From a virus, in IMG/VR virus record IMGVR_UViG_3300009159_003884, positions 1 through 29,564 of that record: a DNA stretch of 29,564 nt; one strand, 5' to 3'. A model generated the notes under the pieces. That model saw only the letters and a program-made list of their open reading frames with translations. It was not told the origin of the DNA and ran no database searches. The position numbers and the translations under genes were made by a program. This document shows positions 23,413 to 29,564 of the stretch, in pieces (positions within the stretch are counted from its first letter, which is position 1; the number at the start of each line of letters is the position of its first letter).

Positions 23413-24130
23413 ATAAAAAATTCATCGCGGTTAAATCTTCAACCTCGTTAAAATTATGGTTATTAAAATCATTCATTGTTCTTTTGTGTCTCTCTTCTAA
23501 TGGTGTATCGGCTCTACCACGATTACACTTTTCAATAAATTCTTCTTCGGTTTTACAAAAATAATGATTTAATTGTTCAACATTATCGTCACCAAAGTTA
23601 TTAAAAGGTCCGATAAATGTTTTGTTATTGGTGTCACAAGTCAAAATATATGGAGGGTTATGAACACACATTGTCACAATACCAGATAGTTTTACGATAG
23701 ATTTAATGTGAAGATTTGTCGAACTCTGGCGTTTAGTAAATCTTTTTAAAACACTTGTGTCATGACCTATTTTAGAATACCCGTTATTACCAAATAAAAC
23801 CCAATTAATACCAATTGATAAAAATTGAGAATAATCGGAAATAAAATCTTTAACGTTCCTGTGTTTTTTAAGTACTAAAAATTCGTCAACATCAAAAAAA
23901 GCGACCCAATCATACTCATCATGTTTAGTCTTAATAAAATGATTATAAGCTTCTCTTTGTTTGTTAACACCGTCAAACTCTATTTTAACTATGTTAGGGT
24001 CTTCAAGGTCACACCTCCAATCATTTTGGTAAATAAAAATTTTATCAAACCCTAATTTTTTATGATAATTAACCCATTCTTGGATATACCTATCTTCATT
24101 TTTTGCAATACAAACTAACGCAATCTTCAT
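23384..24130 (-). CDS. Glycosyltransferase of Glyco_tranf_2_4 / GT92 type
   Basis: I place the start at the ATG at 24130, giving 248 residues that begin MKIALVCIAKNEDRYIQEWV, the hallmark start of this family (AxxKNE-x-YIxEWVxYH). A further ATG 14 codons upstream would add an odd leader that runs through a hairpin-forming stretch. KIFIYQNDW, REAYNHFIK and DWVAFFDVDEFLVL (DxD site) follow in the usual order, then a His-Asn-Pro segment (VHNPPYIL) and a late His/Asp-rich region with FCKTEEEFIEKCNRG. It transfers a sugar, probably in the cytoplasm, to an unknown acceptor. It is coupled to the tandem GT2 enzyme by a 29-base overlap. Confidence 0.86.
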   Translation of the reverse strand: MKIALVCIAKNEDRYIQEWVNYHKKLGFDKIFIYQNDWRCDLEDPNIVKIEFDGVNKQREAYNHFIKTKHDEYDWVAFFDVDEFLVLKKHRNVKDFISDYSQFLSIGINWVLFGNNGYSKIGHDTSVLKRFTKRQSSTNLHIKSIVKLSGIVTMCVHNPPYILTCDTNNKTFIGPFNNFGDDNVEQLNHYFCKTEEEFIEKCNRGRADTPLEERHKRTMNDFNNHNFNEVEDLTAMNFLYDNNNLLNT

Positions 24131-24224
24131 AATATTATAATTTAACCCACCATTGTTGTCCACCAACAACATTTACTTTATTTGTTTGAGTTCCGGTTGG
24201 GGGGGAAATTTATTATTTTCCCCT

Positions 24225-24716
24225 TTATTTTTCACCAAAAATCATAAAAGAATTAAACAGGTCGACCCCTGAAAAGAAAACATTTTTATATGATTTATGT
24301 AACATATAATCTTTAATTATTTCGGGAGTAAAAATGTTTTTATGTTTTGTATTATTCCACGGTCTCCAGTAGACCTGAGAGTAATCAGGTAAATAAAGAA
24401 AAAGTGTGCCACCTATTTTAAGGTGGTCATACCAATAATCCATTACATCAACCCAATCTGTTATATGTTCTAAACAATGACTTGAAAAGATGTAATCAAC
24501 ATCTTTTTTTGGTAAATTTGTGGCGTGATATCCATCGTTAAATGACGTATCAATTGCGATTGAACCGGGGAATGACCATTCTTTTTTCATACATCCGATA
24601 TCATACCCTTCCCCTATACAAACTTGTTTTGCAAAAGGAATCGCATATTGAGAAGCGTTTCCCTTAGTTTGGAATAAGGGGTATATTTTATTTTTATACT
24701 CTATTGTTTCTATCAT
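24225..24716 (-). CDS. SAM-dependent methyltransferase (class I)
   Basis: The 163-residue protein shows a shortened class I fold: GEGYDIGCMKKEW (motif I, about 35-47), SIAIDTS (acidic loop after strand 2), VDYIFSSHCLEHITDWVDVM (motif with CLEHI typical of Methyltransf_11) and LKIGGTLFLYLPDYSQVYWR. It is smaller than usual (about 200-250). Targets are probably sugar or lipid-linked intermediates given the surrounding glycosyltransferases, but the substrate is not visible. It lies six bases from the next gene upstream and 94 bases from the next downstream; that gap holds only small hairpins. Confidence 0.83.
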   Translation of the reverse strand: MIETIEYKNKIYPLFQTKGNASQYAIPFAKQVCIGEGYDIGCMKKEWSFPGSIAIDTSFNDGYHATNLPKKDVDYIFSSHCLEHITDWVDVMDYWYDHLKIGGTLFLYLPDYSQVYWRPWNNTKHKNIFTPEIIKDYMLHKSYKNVFFSGVDLFNSFMIFGEK

Positions 24717-24722
24717 GTTAAA

Positions 24723-25319
24723 TTATTTTTTAATTGGTTTACAAATTATATATCCTTCATGTCTATAATCCTTGTCAATGGTATGAGTCGTATTTAATAA
24801 ATCGTCAATAAATTTAGTACCATAAACCGAATTTTCATTTTTTAAATACCCGTCCCAATTACCATGTTGAAAATTTCCTTTTTCATAAATTCTTAAATCG
24901 TCAATTATAAAAATGTCATTTTCTATATTTTTAATTTTTTTAATTATTTTTATTTCTTCTTTTAAGGGAATAAATAAATTTTCATTTTTGGTGTAATGAG
25001 AATCAAAACTTTTATCGTAAAAATCCGGTAGATGGGCGTCTAACCAAAACAGACATTTTTTTTGTGAGATATTATTTAGTAATGATTCTAACCCATCTAT
25101 AGAATTATTTTTTATTAAATGTATGTTTTTTCTTGATTTGAATCTTTCTACACACTTCAAGAAAAATATATCCAACAATTCAATACTATATAATTCATCA
25201 AAATTAAATTGGGTTGCGTAATCTAAGCTATCCCCCAAATAAGTTCCAGTCTCAACAAAAGTATCGATTTTGTATTCGTCAATATAATTTTTAATATCAA
25301 AAAGTTTAAGTGTTCCCAT
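24723..25319 (-). CDS. SAM-dependent methyltransferase-like protein
   Basis: The 198-residue product has TFVETGTYLGDSLDYAT (motif I with E-x-G-x-x-x-G), DELYSIELL (strand 2 acidic), NIHLIKNNSIDGLESLL and KCLFWLDAHLPDFYD (strand 4, with Asp and His), then FIIDDLRIYEKG. This order is that of class I methyltransferases acting on sugars or small molecules. The rest is Lys/Asn/Ile-rich. Within the glycan block it may methylate a sugar or a linker. The gene is visibly richer in A/T than the PhoH region. Confidence 0.75.
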   Translation of the reverse strand: MGTLKLFDIKNYIDEYKIDTFVETGTYLGDSLDYATQFNFDELYSIELLDIFFLKCVERFKSRKNIHLIKNNSIDGLESLLNNISQKKCLFWLDAHLPDFYDKSFDSHYTKNENLFIPLKEEIKIIKKIKNIENDIFIIDDLRIYEKGNFQHGNWDGYLKNENSVYGTKFIDDLLNTTHTIDKDYRHEGYIICKPIKK

Positions 25320-25320
25320 T

Positions 25321-25941
25321 TTATAATTTTTTAAAAATTGCGGTTAATATATTTTCTTCTTTTTTATTATTATTCCTAATAATATCTTCAACGTTAGTTA
25401 AGTTAATATTTTCATATCCATTCTCTGACATAAAAGATATTAATGATTTTTTTGAGAAATGAAATATATGTTCATTTGGTCTTAGATGCTTCCAATTTTT
25501 GAACCATTCATCAGAAAAATAATGACACCAAGGTACTGATATGACAATATATTTACAATTCAAATTTTTTACAAAATTGATATCTTCAAAATGTTCCAAC
25601 GAGTCAAAAAATGTTATAACATCAACTTCAATATTTATATTTTCAGTTAAAGTACAATTTTTAGGAATTTCGTATCCTGAAACGTCATGTCCATAACACT
25701 TATCTATAGTTTCACTACAAACTGATAAAAAATCACCATTACCATACCCCACATCTAATATGGATTTCGGTATAAATCCTAATGCTCCGATAATAAAACC
25801 GTATCTCAAATAAGACATTCTTTTACCTAGTTCACCGTAAGAATCGTAACTTTTAACAATATATTCTGTATTATATGTTTTAGGAATTACGTCAATTTGT
25901 TTTATAACTCCATTCGATAATTTAAGATAGTTATTTATCAT
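25321..25941 (-). CDS. SAM-dependent methyltransferase (UbiG-like)
   Basis: The 206-residue protein carries SILDVGYGNGDFLSVCSE (motif I, about 60-77), a hinge with YGHDVSGYEI, DVITFFDSLEHFEDINFV (motif with LEH) and KYIVISVPWCHYF, followed by WKHLRPNEHIFHFSKKSLIS, a segment seen in SAM methyltransferases near sugar transferases. The end is helical and Lys-rich. The fold is clear; the substrate is unknown. It lies one base from the next gene downstream and three from the next upstream, inside the operon. Confidence 0.84.
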   Translation of the reverse strand: MINNYLKLSNGVIKQIDVIPKTYNTEYIVKSYDSYGELGKRMSYLRYGFIIGALGFIPKSILDVGYGNGDFLSVCSETIDKCYGHDVSGYEIPKNCTLTENINIEVDVITFFDSLEHFEDINFVKNLNCKYIVISVPWCHYFSDEWFKNWKHLRPNEHIFHFSKKSLISFMSENGYENINLTNVEDIIRNNNKKEENILTAIFKKL

Positions 25942-25944
25942 TTT

Positions 25945-26631
25945 TTAATCAATTAAATTCCATTTATTTTTAGATTGTGCAAAATCTCTACTTGGTCTAC
26001 AATAAGTATGAAAAAATAAATTTTTATCCATAGGATATGAATCTATCATCATTCTGAAAGACGAATCCATACAATGAATCTCGTTGGCGTTTTCGATAAT
26101 TGTTAAATAATCAAAAATGTTGTTTGTAAAACCTATAACAGGTCTTACAACTTTTTTGTTTTTTAAATAATCATTTTTAATATTATATCCTCGGTTAGAA
26201 TCATCATGAACGAATATATAATCAACCCCATTTAAATCCATTTTTTCATATAATTTTTTTTCTGACTCATAATCACGTTCACATTTAAAATTATCCCATC
26301 TGTAATTAAATGGAATAGATTTACTCAAATAAAAATTTTCATCAAAACTTTTGGAAATAATGTTCTTATCCAAAGTAATCCTTATGAGATTTTCAACATT
26401 TATATTATTTGATTTTATGTAATTAATAACAAAATTGTCCTTTGGAGTGTAGTCCTCATTTCCAATTATATATTTTATATTTTTCAAATCTTTGAACATA
26501 AAATCAACGCTTTCATAATTTTTTTTATGAACAAAAATAGAATACTCTTCTTGAGTTTTTATTAATTTTCTTATTAATCCATTACATATAAGAAAATCAC
26601 CCATCCCCATGTGTGGATAAATATATTTCAT
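25945..26631 (-). CDS. GT-B-like glycosyltransferase, GT9-like
   Basis: The 228-residue product begins KYIYPHMGMGDFLICNGLIR, the glycine-rich loop of ADP-heptose-type (GT9) transferases, and near the end has NIFDYLTIIENANEIHCMDS followed by SFRMMIDSYP, like the donor-site segment where GT9 members show (S/T)-x-x-x-H. Between them lie basic/acidic strands (YIFVHDDSNRGYNI). It is shorter than the usual GT9 enzymes (about 330), so either a compact relative or a reduced copy. The call is by pattern; sugar donor and acceptor unknown. Confidence 0.65.
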   Translation of the reverse strand: MKYIYPHMGMGDFLICNGLIRKLIKTQEEYSIFVHKKNYESVDFMFKDLKNIKYIIGNEDYTPKDNFVINYIKSNNINVENLIRITLDKNIISKSFDENFYLSKSIPFNYRWDNFKCERDYESEKKLYEKMDLNGVDYIFVHDDSNRGYNIKNDYLKNKKVVRPVIGFTNNIFDYLTIIENANEIHCMDSSFRMMIDSYPMDKNLFFHTYCRPSRDFAQSKNKWNLID

Positions 26632-26640
26632 TTTTTGGTT

Positions 26641-27177
26641 TTATTTTTTAATAATACAAAATGATGGACATCCATCTTTAGTTAAAAACTCAATAGTTAA
26701 ATTCATTTCTTTACAGAAATCATTAACCGCCTTTTCAGCTTGAGTTCTTGGTACATAATCATGACCGCAAATATATCCACCCTTTTTAACTTTAGTGTAA
26801 GATAATTTTAAATCATTCAATACTGAATTATAGTTATGGTCGGCGTCAATGTAAACCATGTCTAAATATTCGTCATCAATTCCAGATAAAAATTCTACCG
26901 TTGAATTTTTAATTACCTCAACGTTTTCATCATCTTTAAAATAATTAATGATTTTTATCATTTCATCTTCTAATTGTACGTAATGATAATTTTTTCCATC
27001 TTTATCTCCTGAACCAAAATTTCCATGAAACAAATCAACTAAAAATAATTTTTTAGGTTCACATATTTGTTTTATTCTTTTTGAGAATTCCCCCTCAAAA
27101 ACGCCTAATTCAGCAATTATTAAATTTTTATCAAACACTTTCATCATGTCGTCTCTATTTTCAAATATTTTTTTCAT
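26641..27177 (-). CDS. SAM-dependent methyltransferase (Methyltransf_24-like)
   Basis: The 178-residue protein has LIIAELGVFEGEFSKRIKQI (motif I, about 19-38), KKLFLVDLFHGNFGSGDKDG (acidic end of strand 2), YLDMVYIDADHNYNSVLNDL (strand 4, DADH, typical of this family) and KKGGYICGHDYVP. These residues fit class I methyltransferases of the TylF/Methyltransf_24 group, several of which act on sugars of antibiotics or glycans. It is nine bases downstream of nothing in frame and one base from the gene upstream. Function in glycan methylation is inferred from the block. Confidence 0.85.
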   Translation of the reverse strand: MKKIFENRDDMMKVFDKNLIIAELGVFEGEFSKRIKQICEPKKLFLVDLFHGNFGSGDKDGKNYHYVQLEDEMIKIINYFKDDENVEVIKNSTVEFLSGIDDEYLDMVYIDADHNYNSVLNDLKLSYTKVKKGGYICGHDYVPRTQAEKAVNDFCKEMNLTIEFLTKDGCPSFCIIKK

Positions 27178-27178
27178 T

Positions 27179-27862
27179 TTAATAAATTTTTGGTTGATTG
27201 TAATTATATTTTATCTTATCAGTATTAAATCTATGACTAATTAGTTTGTTTTTTATAAACAAATTAGTCAATATACTTTGGTCATATCTATGTTCTCTAA
27301 AATTATTTATATTTGGAAGATTACAAATATTTGGTAGTTCAGTTAATATATTTTTATTTTTCGTATATTCAAACCACTCTTGGACTAATCGTTTATTAAA
27401 ATCATTTTTTTTTAATCCGACTACTCCCGCCTCTAATTGTACATGGTTATAGTATTCTTCATTATCACAATTCATTAATACGAAAGTGTCTCTTTTTGTC
27501 CATTGTCCATGATTGTAACCTCTATTAACAAAAAAATATTCTATCTCGTTGAAATTTTTTATCACATCATCAAAAAAAGATTTTTCGGGCAAATCTGTGG
27601 AGTCGATGTATAATAATATCTCGTCATCATTAATTAATTTTAACTCCTCCAAAATAATATATGGTTTCCATATACAATATCCATAACCTCTCTTCAATTT
27701 TAAAATTTCGTCATATTCAGTTAAAAACTCTTTTGGTAAATCTTTGTCGGTAATATGTTTTTGGTTTTTTATTCCAATAGAATCTAAATGTTTTTTTAAC
27801 TTATTTTGAGATTCTATGAAATTACCTTTGGCAAAAGTTAATATTTTGATTTTATCAAACAT
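27179..27862 (-). CDS. GT-A-type glycosyltransferase-like protein
   Basis: The 227-residue product carries LKRGYGYCIWKPYIILEELK (about 55-74) and DDEILLYIDSTDLPEKSFFD (DST in the DxD position), a pair seen in capsular or nucleotide-sugar transferases. RGYNHGQWTKRDTFVLMNCD and QLEAGVVGLKKNDFNKRLVQ, then EHRYDQSILTNLFIKN, follow in the order expected for acceptor and C-terminal motifs. The fold call is likely; the donor sugar is unknown. It is four bases from the gene upstream and one base from that downstream. Confidence 0.75.
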   Translation of the reverse strand: MFDKIKILTFAKGNFIESQNKLKKHLDSIGIKNQKHITDKDLPKEFLTEYDEILKLKRGYGYCIWKPYIILEELKLINDDEILLYIDSTDLPEKSFFDDVIKNFNEIEYFFVNRGYNHGQWTKRDTFVLMNCDNEEYYNHVQLEAGVVGLKKNDFNKRLVQEWFEYTKNKNILTELPNICNLPNINNFREHRYDQSILTNLFIKNKLISHRFNTDKIKYNYNQPKIY

Positions 27863-27866
27863 AAAT

Positions 27867-28607
27867 TTATTTTAATAATTTATTATAGTTATTTTTAAAT
27901 TTATCTTGACTAATATTTTGAGTCCCATGACTATTAAATTGGAAATGTGTTAATATATTACCAATCAGATTGTAGTTTAAATTATTAATTAAATAAAATA
28001 AACTAATTGACCTTTCAACCTGATGTCCAGATAATTCAGAGTATTTTATATCATCAATCAATGGATTAACCCACTTCATATAATCTTCAAAACTTTTCTT
28101 ACTAAATGTATGATTTGATGTAACGCTACATTCTTTATTAAAAGGTAACGTATTTATAAATTCATGAACATTAATATTATAATTTTTATGAATTGATGTT
28201 ATTAAATCTTCGGACCAAGGTTCATGTTTCGCAAAATTATTGTGATGAACATTAAATGGTTTATATCCAATAACGTCAAAATTTAAACTTTCTTTAACTA
28301 TTTTATCAAAATTATCCGTTAAGTTAACATCGTATTCTAATAAATTTAAATAATCTGAAGAATCGTATAAACCGTTTTTCCATATAGCATACCATCCTGT
28401 GTACGATGTTAATTTAGGGTATTGTTCAAGATTAAATGGTAATTTATTACAAATAATCACGTCAGGGTTAGATTCAATCATTGAAGTGTCTTTACCCCCC
28501 ACAAATACGTATTTTACATTATCTAATTGTTTAAATTTTTGGCATTTTATAAAATCTAAAATAATTGATTGGTCGTGAACAAAAATAAAGGTCGATACTG
28601 TTTTCAT
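27867..28607 (-). CDS. Putative glycosyltransferase, unassigned family
   Basis: The 246-residue protein starts TVSTFIFVHDQSIILDFIKC and has KYVFVGGKD, then YPKLTSYTGWYAIWKNGLYD and YLNLLEYDVNLTDNFDKIVK. The last segment (LLEYDV) resembles the acidic site of GT-A enzymes. Later parts (SGHQVERSISLFYLINNL) could be the acceptor half. I do not assign a named family. The block of neighbours makes a sugar transferase most likely. It is nine bases downstream of the dUTPase stop. Confidence 0.6.
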   Translation of the reverse strand: MKTVSTFIFVHDQSIILDFIKCQKFKQLDNVKYVFVGGKDTSMIESNPDVIICNKLPFNLEQYPKLTSYTGWYAIWKNGLYDSSDYLNLLEYDVNLTDNFDKIVKESLNFDVIGYKPFNVHHNNFAKHEPWSEDLITSIHKNYNINVHEFINTLPFNKECSVTSNHTFSKKSFEDYMKWVNPLIDDIKYSELSGHQVERSISLFYLINNLNYNLIGNILTHFQFNSHGTQNISQDKFKNNYNKLLK

Positions 28608-28616
28608 TATTTGTAA

Positions 28617-29207
28617 TTATATTCCAGTTGAGCCAAACCCTTTATCTGCTCGGTCTTTTTCTGTTACTTTATTTTGTTGAACCAAATTAACCCACTTACC
28701 ATTAACAACAGGACAAAGGACCGCTTGACCTATTTTCATACCTTTGGTTATTGTTACAGGGTGATTATTAGTGTTAAAAATGATTCCTTTAACTTCACCT
28801 GTGTATCCATTGTCAACGGTGCCTGGAGAGTTTAATATCATTAATCCTTGATTAATTGCCAACCCACTTTTAGACCTAACTTGAATTTCATATCCATCTT
28901 TAATATCGAATGATAATCCTGTTGGGATTAACGCTCTACCAAAAGCGGGTATTTCCACCTCCTCAACTGAGTGTAAATCAAACCCCGAATCAGTTTCATA
29001 GTTATACTTTGGGTCAAAAGCGTCAGGATGTAATTTAACATACCCCAAGTCTAACTTTGGTGCGTAATTACCCATTTCGTCTTCTAATGATTTAACATCA
29101 AGACCATACTCTTGTAAAATCATATCATAATCTATTTCGGTGTCATCATGCTGATTTAAAAACTCTTGTAATTTATCAGACTGTTCTTTTAGTGAATTTA
29201 AATCCAT
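28617..29207 (-). CDS. dut: dUTPase with N-terminal extension
   Basis: The enzyme hydrolyses dUTP to dUMP and pyrophosphate, keeping uracil out of DNA and feeding dTMP synthesis. All five trimeric dUTPase motifs are seen: ETDSGFDLHS (71-80), RSKSGLAI (111-118), GTVDNGYTGEVKG with catalytic Asp and Tyr (129-141), TKGMKIGQAVLCPV (about 154-167) and RADKGFGSTGI (186-196). I chose the ATG at 29207, which overlaps the upstream stop (TAATG) and gives 196 residues; a longer frame would begin inside the exonuclease gene. Residues 1-55 form an acidic helical extension absent from most dUTPases (about 150 residues). It might dock the coupled exonuclease or another protein. Confidence 0.93.
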   Translation of the reverse strand: MDLNSLKEQSDKLQEFLNQHDDTEIDYDMILQEYGLDVKSLEDEMGNYAPKLDLGYVKLHPDAFDPKYNYETDSGFDLHSVEEVEIPAFGRALIPTGLSFDIKDGYEIQVRSKSGLAINQGLMILNSPGTVDNGYTGEVKGIIFNTNNHPVTITKGMKIGQAVLCPVVNGKWVNLVQQNKVTEKDRADKGFGSTGI

Positions 29208-29564
29208 TATTCTAATTCTTTTAATTTTTTTATTACATCGATTAATACTTGAACATCTCTTTCGCAATATTCTGATATTTCTTTTAACATATTTTTATTC
29301 CAATATGAGTCATGTACCTTATCTCCAGTTACCTCACCGTCTTTTGGTGAAGGAACATCCATACAAGTACACATTAAATCCAATGACCCAATTGATGTAT
29401 ACGAACCGTATTGCCAAATTTCTTTAGTATCAATAGCCTTTATCTCCCATGGTTTAGTATCGTATGACGGAAGTATTGATGGTGGTAGTAAATTATTAAC
29501 AATCATACGTTTCGCCAACATAGGAATGTCAAAGTTTTTTAAATTATGACCACATAAGAAGAAG
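29207..29564 (-). CDS. PolB-type 3'-5' exonuclease, C-terminal part
   Basis: The frame continues beyond the window edge, so the true start is missing. Visible are FLCGHNLKNFDIPMLAKRM (exonuclease motif II, with N-x-x-x-FD), VNNLLPPSILPSYDTKPWEI, IDTKEIWQYG, SLDLMCTCMDVPSPKDGEVT and YCERDVQVLIDVIKKL (motif III with the acidic D). The order matches the DNA_pol_B_exo2 family of stand-alone 3'-5' exonucleases, which resemble the proofreading domain of B-family polymerases. It should trim DNA ends or proofread. The stop overlaps the dUTPase start in TAATG, so the two replication enzymes are made together. Motif I (DxE) is outside the window. Confidence 0.85.
   Translation of the reverse strand, partial: FFLCGHNLKNFDIPMLAKRMIVNNLLPPSILPSYDTKPWEIKAIDTKEIWQYGSYTSIGSLDLMCTCMDVPSPKDGEVTGDKVHDSYWNKNMLKEISEYCERDVQVLIDVIKKLKELE

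Noticed and set aside
24131-24224. Hairpins (TTGTTG/CAACAA near 24152-24168, G-run/C-run near 24197-24222) as a terminator or site-specific recombination site
   Set aside because: The stem with the C-run is not followed by T residues on the minus strand, where the genes lie, and no partner repeat or integrase was found.

Overview
The window looks like part of the genome of a large, AT-rich, T4-like tailed phage (myovirus type) infecting a bacterium of the Bacteroidota, probably Flavobacterium-like. The T4 link rests on the gene order prohead protease / small protein / acidic scaffold / major capsid protein (T4 21-22-23 order), on a capsid protein with clear gp23 signatures, on a gp5-like OB-fold baseplate protein, on a gp55-like late sigma factor, and on PhoH and dUTPase. 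The Bacteroidota host is suggested by a TTTG-N19-TATCTTTG promoter (the known -33/-7 consensus of that phylum), by a secreted protein ending in a type IX secretion (T9SS) sorting domain, by a DUF4494-like protein and by weak or absent Shine-Dalgarno sequences.

Layout. Bases 1-4050 (+): head morphogenesis genes, closed by two strong hairpin terminators. Bases 4083-6386 (+): three genes each with its own promoter-like box: an HNH endonuclease, a signal-peptide protein with a T9SS-type C-terminus, and a small unknown protein. Bases 6385-6532 (-): a candidate structured small RNA with its own host-type promoter and U-tract. Bases 6580-8860 (mostly +) and 8819-9628 (-): short accessory proteins, several with a charged helical leader ending in (I/L)xE, which resembles the T4 capsid-targeting and prohead-protease site. 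Bases 9634-17582 (-): virion genes, with two Cys-rich repeat proteins sharing one C-terminal module, a large beta-rich protein, a gp5-like baseplate protein and a 636-residue structural protein. Bases 17610-18359 (-): the late sigma factor. Bases 18359-28607 (-): a run of glycosyltransferases and methyltransferases interrupted by PhoH, a degenerate HAD-like protein and a small unknown. Bases 28617-29564 (-): dUTPase coupled to a PolB-type 3'-5' exonuclease that runs off the window.

How it may work together (inference). The sigma factor would drive the boxes reading RTATTTAT that sit 4-23 bases before many virion and accessory genes on both strands. The prohead protease would cut scaffold, capsid protein (LINE|A at residue 60) and perhaps the leader-bearing accessory proteins packed into the head. 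The sugar and methyl transferase block would remodel glycans of the virion or the host surface. No gene-free stretch exceeds 300 bases; the longest gaps are 436-600 (terminator and two promoter boxes) and 6387-6579 (candidate RNA, host-type promoter and one promoter box). No tRNA, CRISPR array, insertion sequence or integrase was seen.
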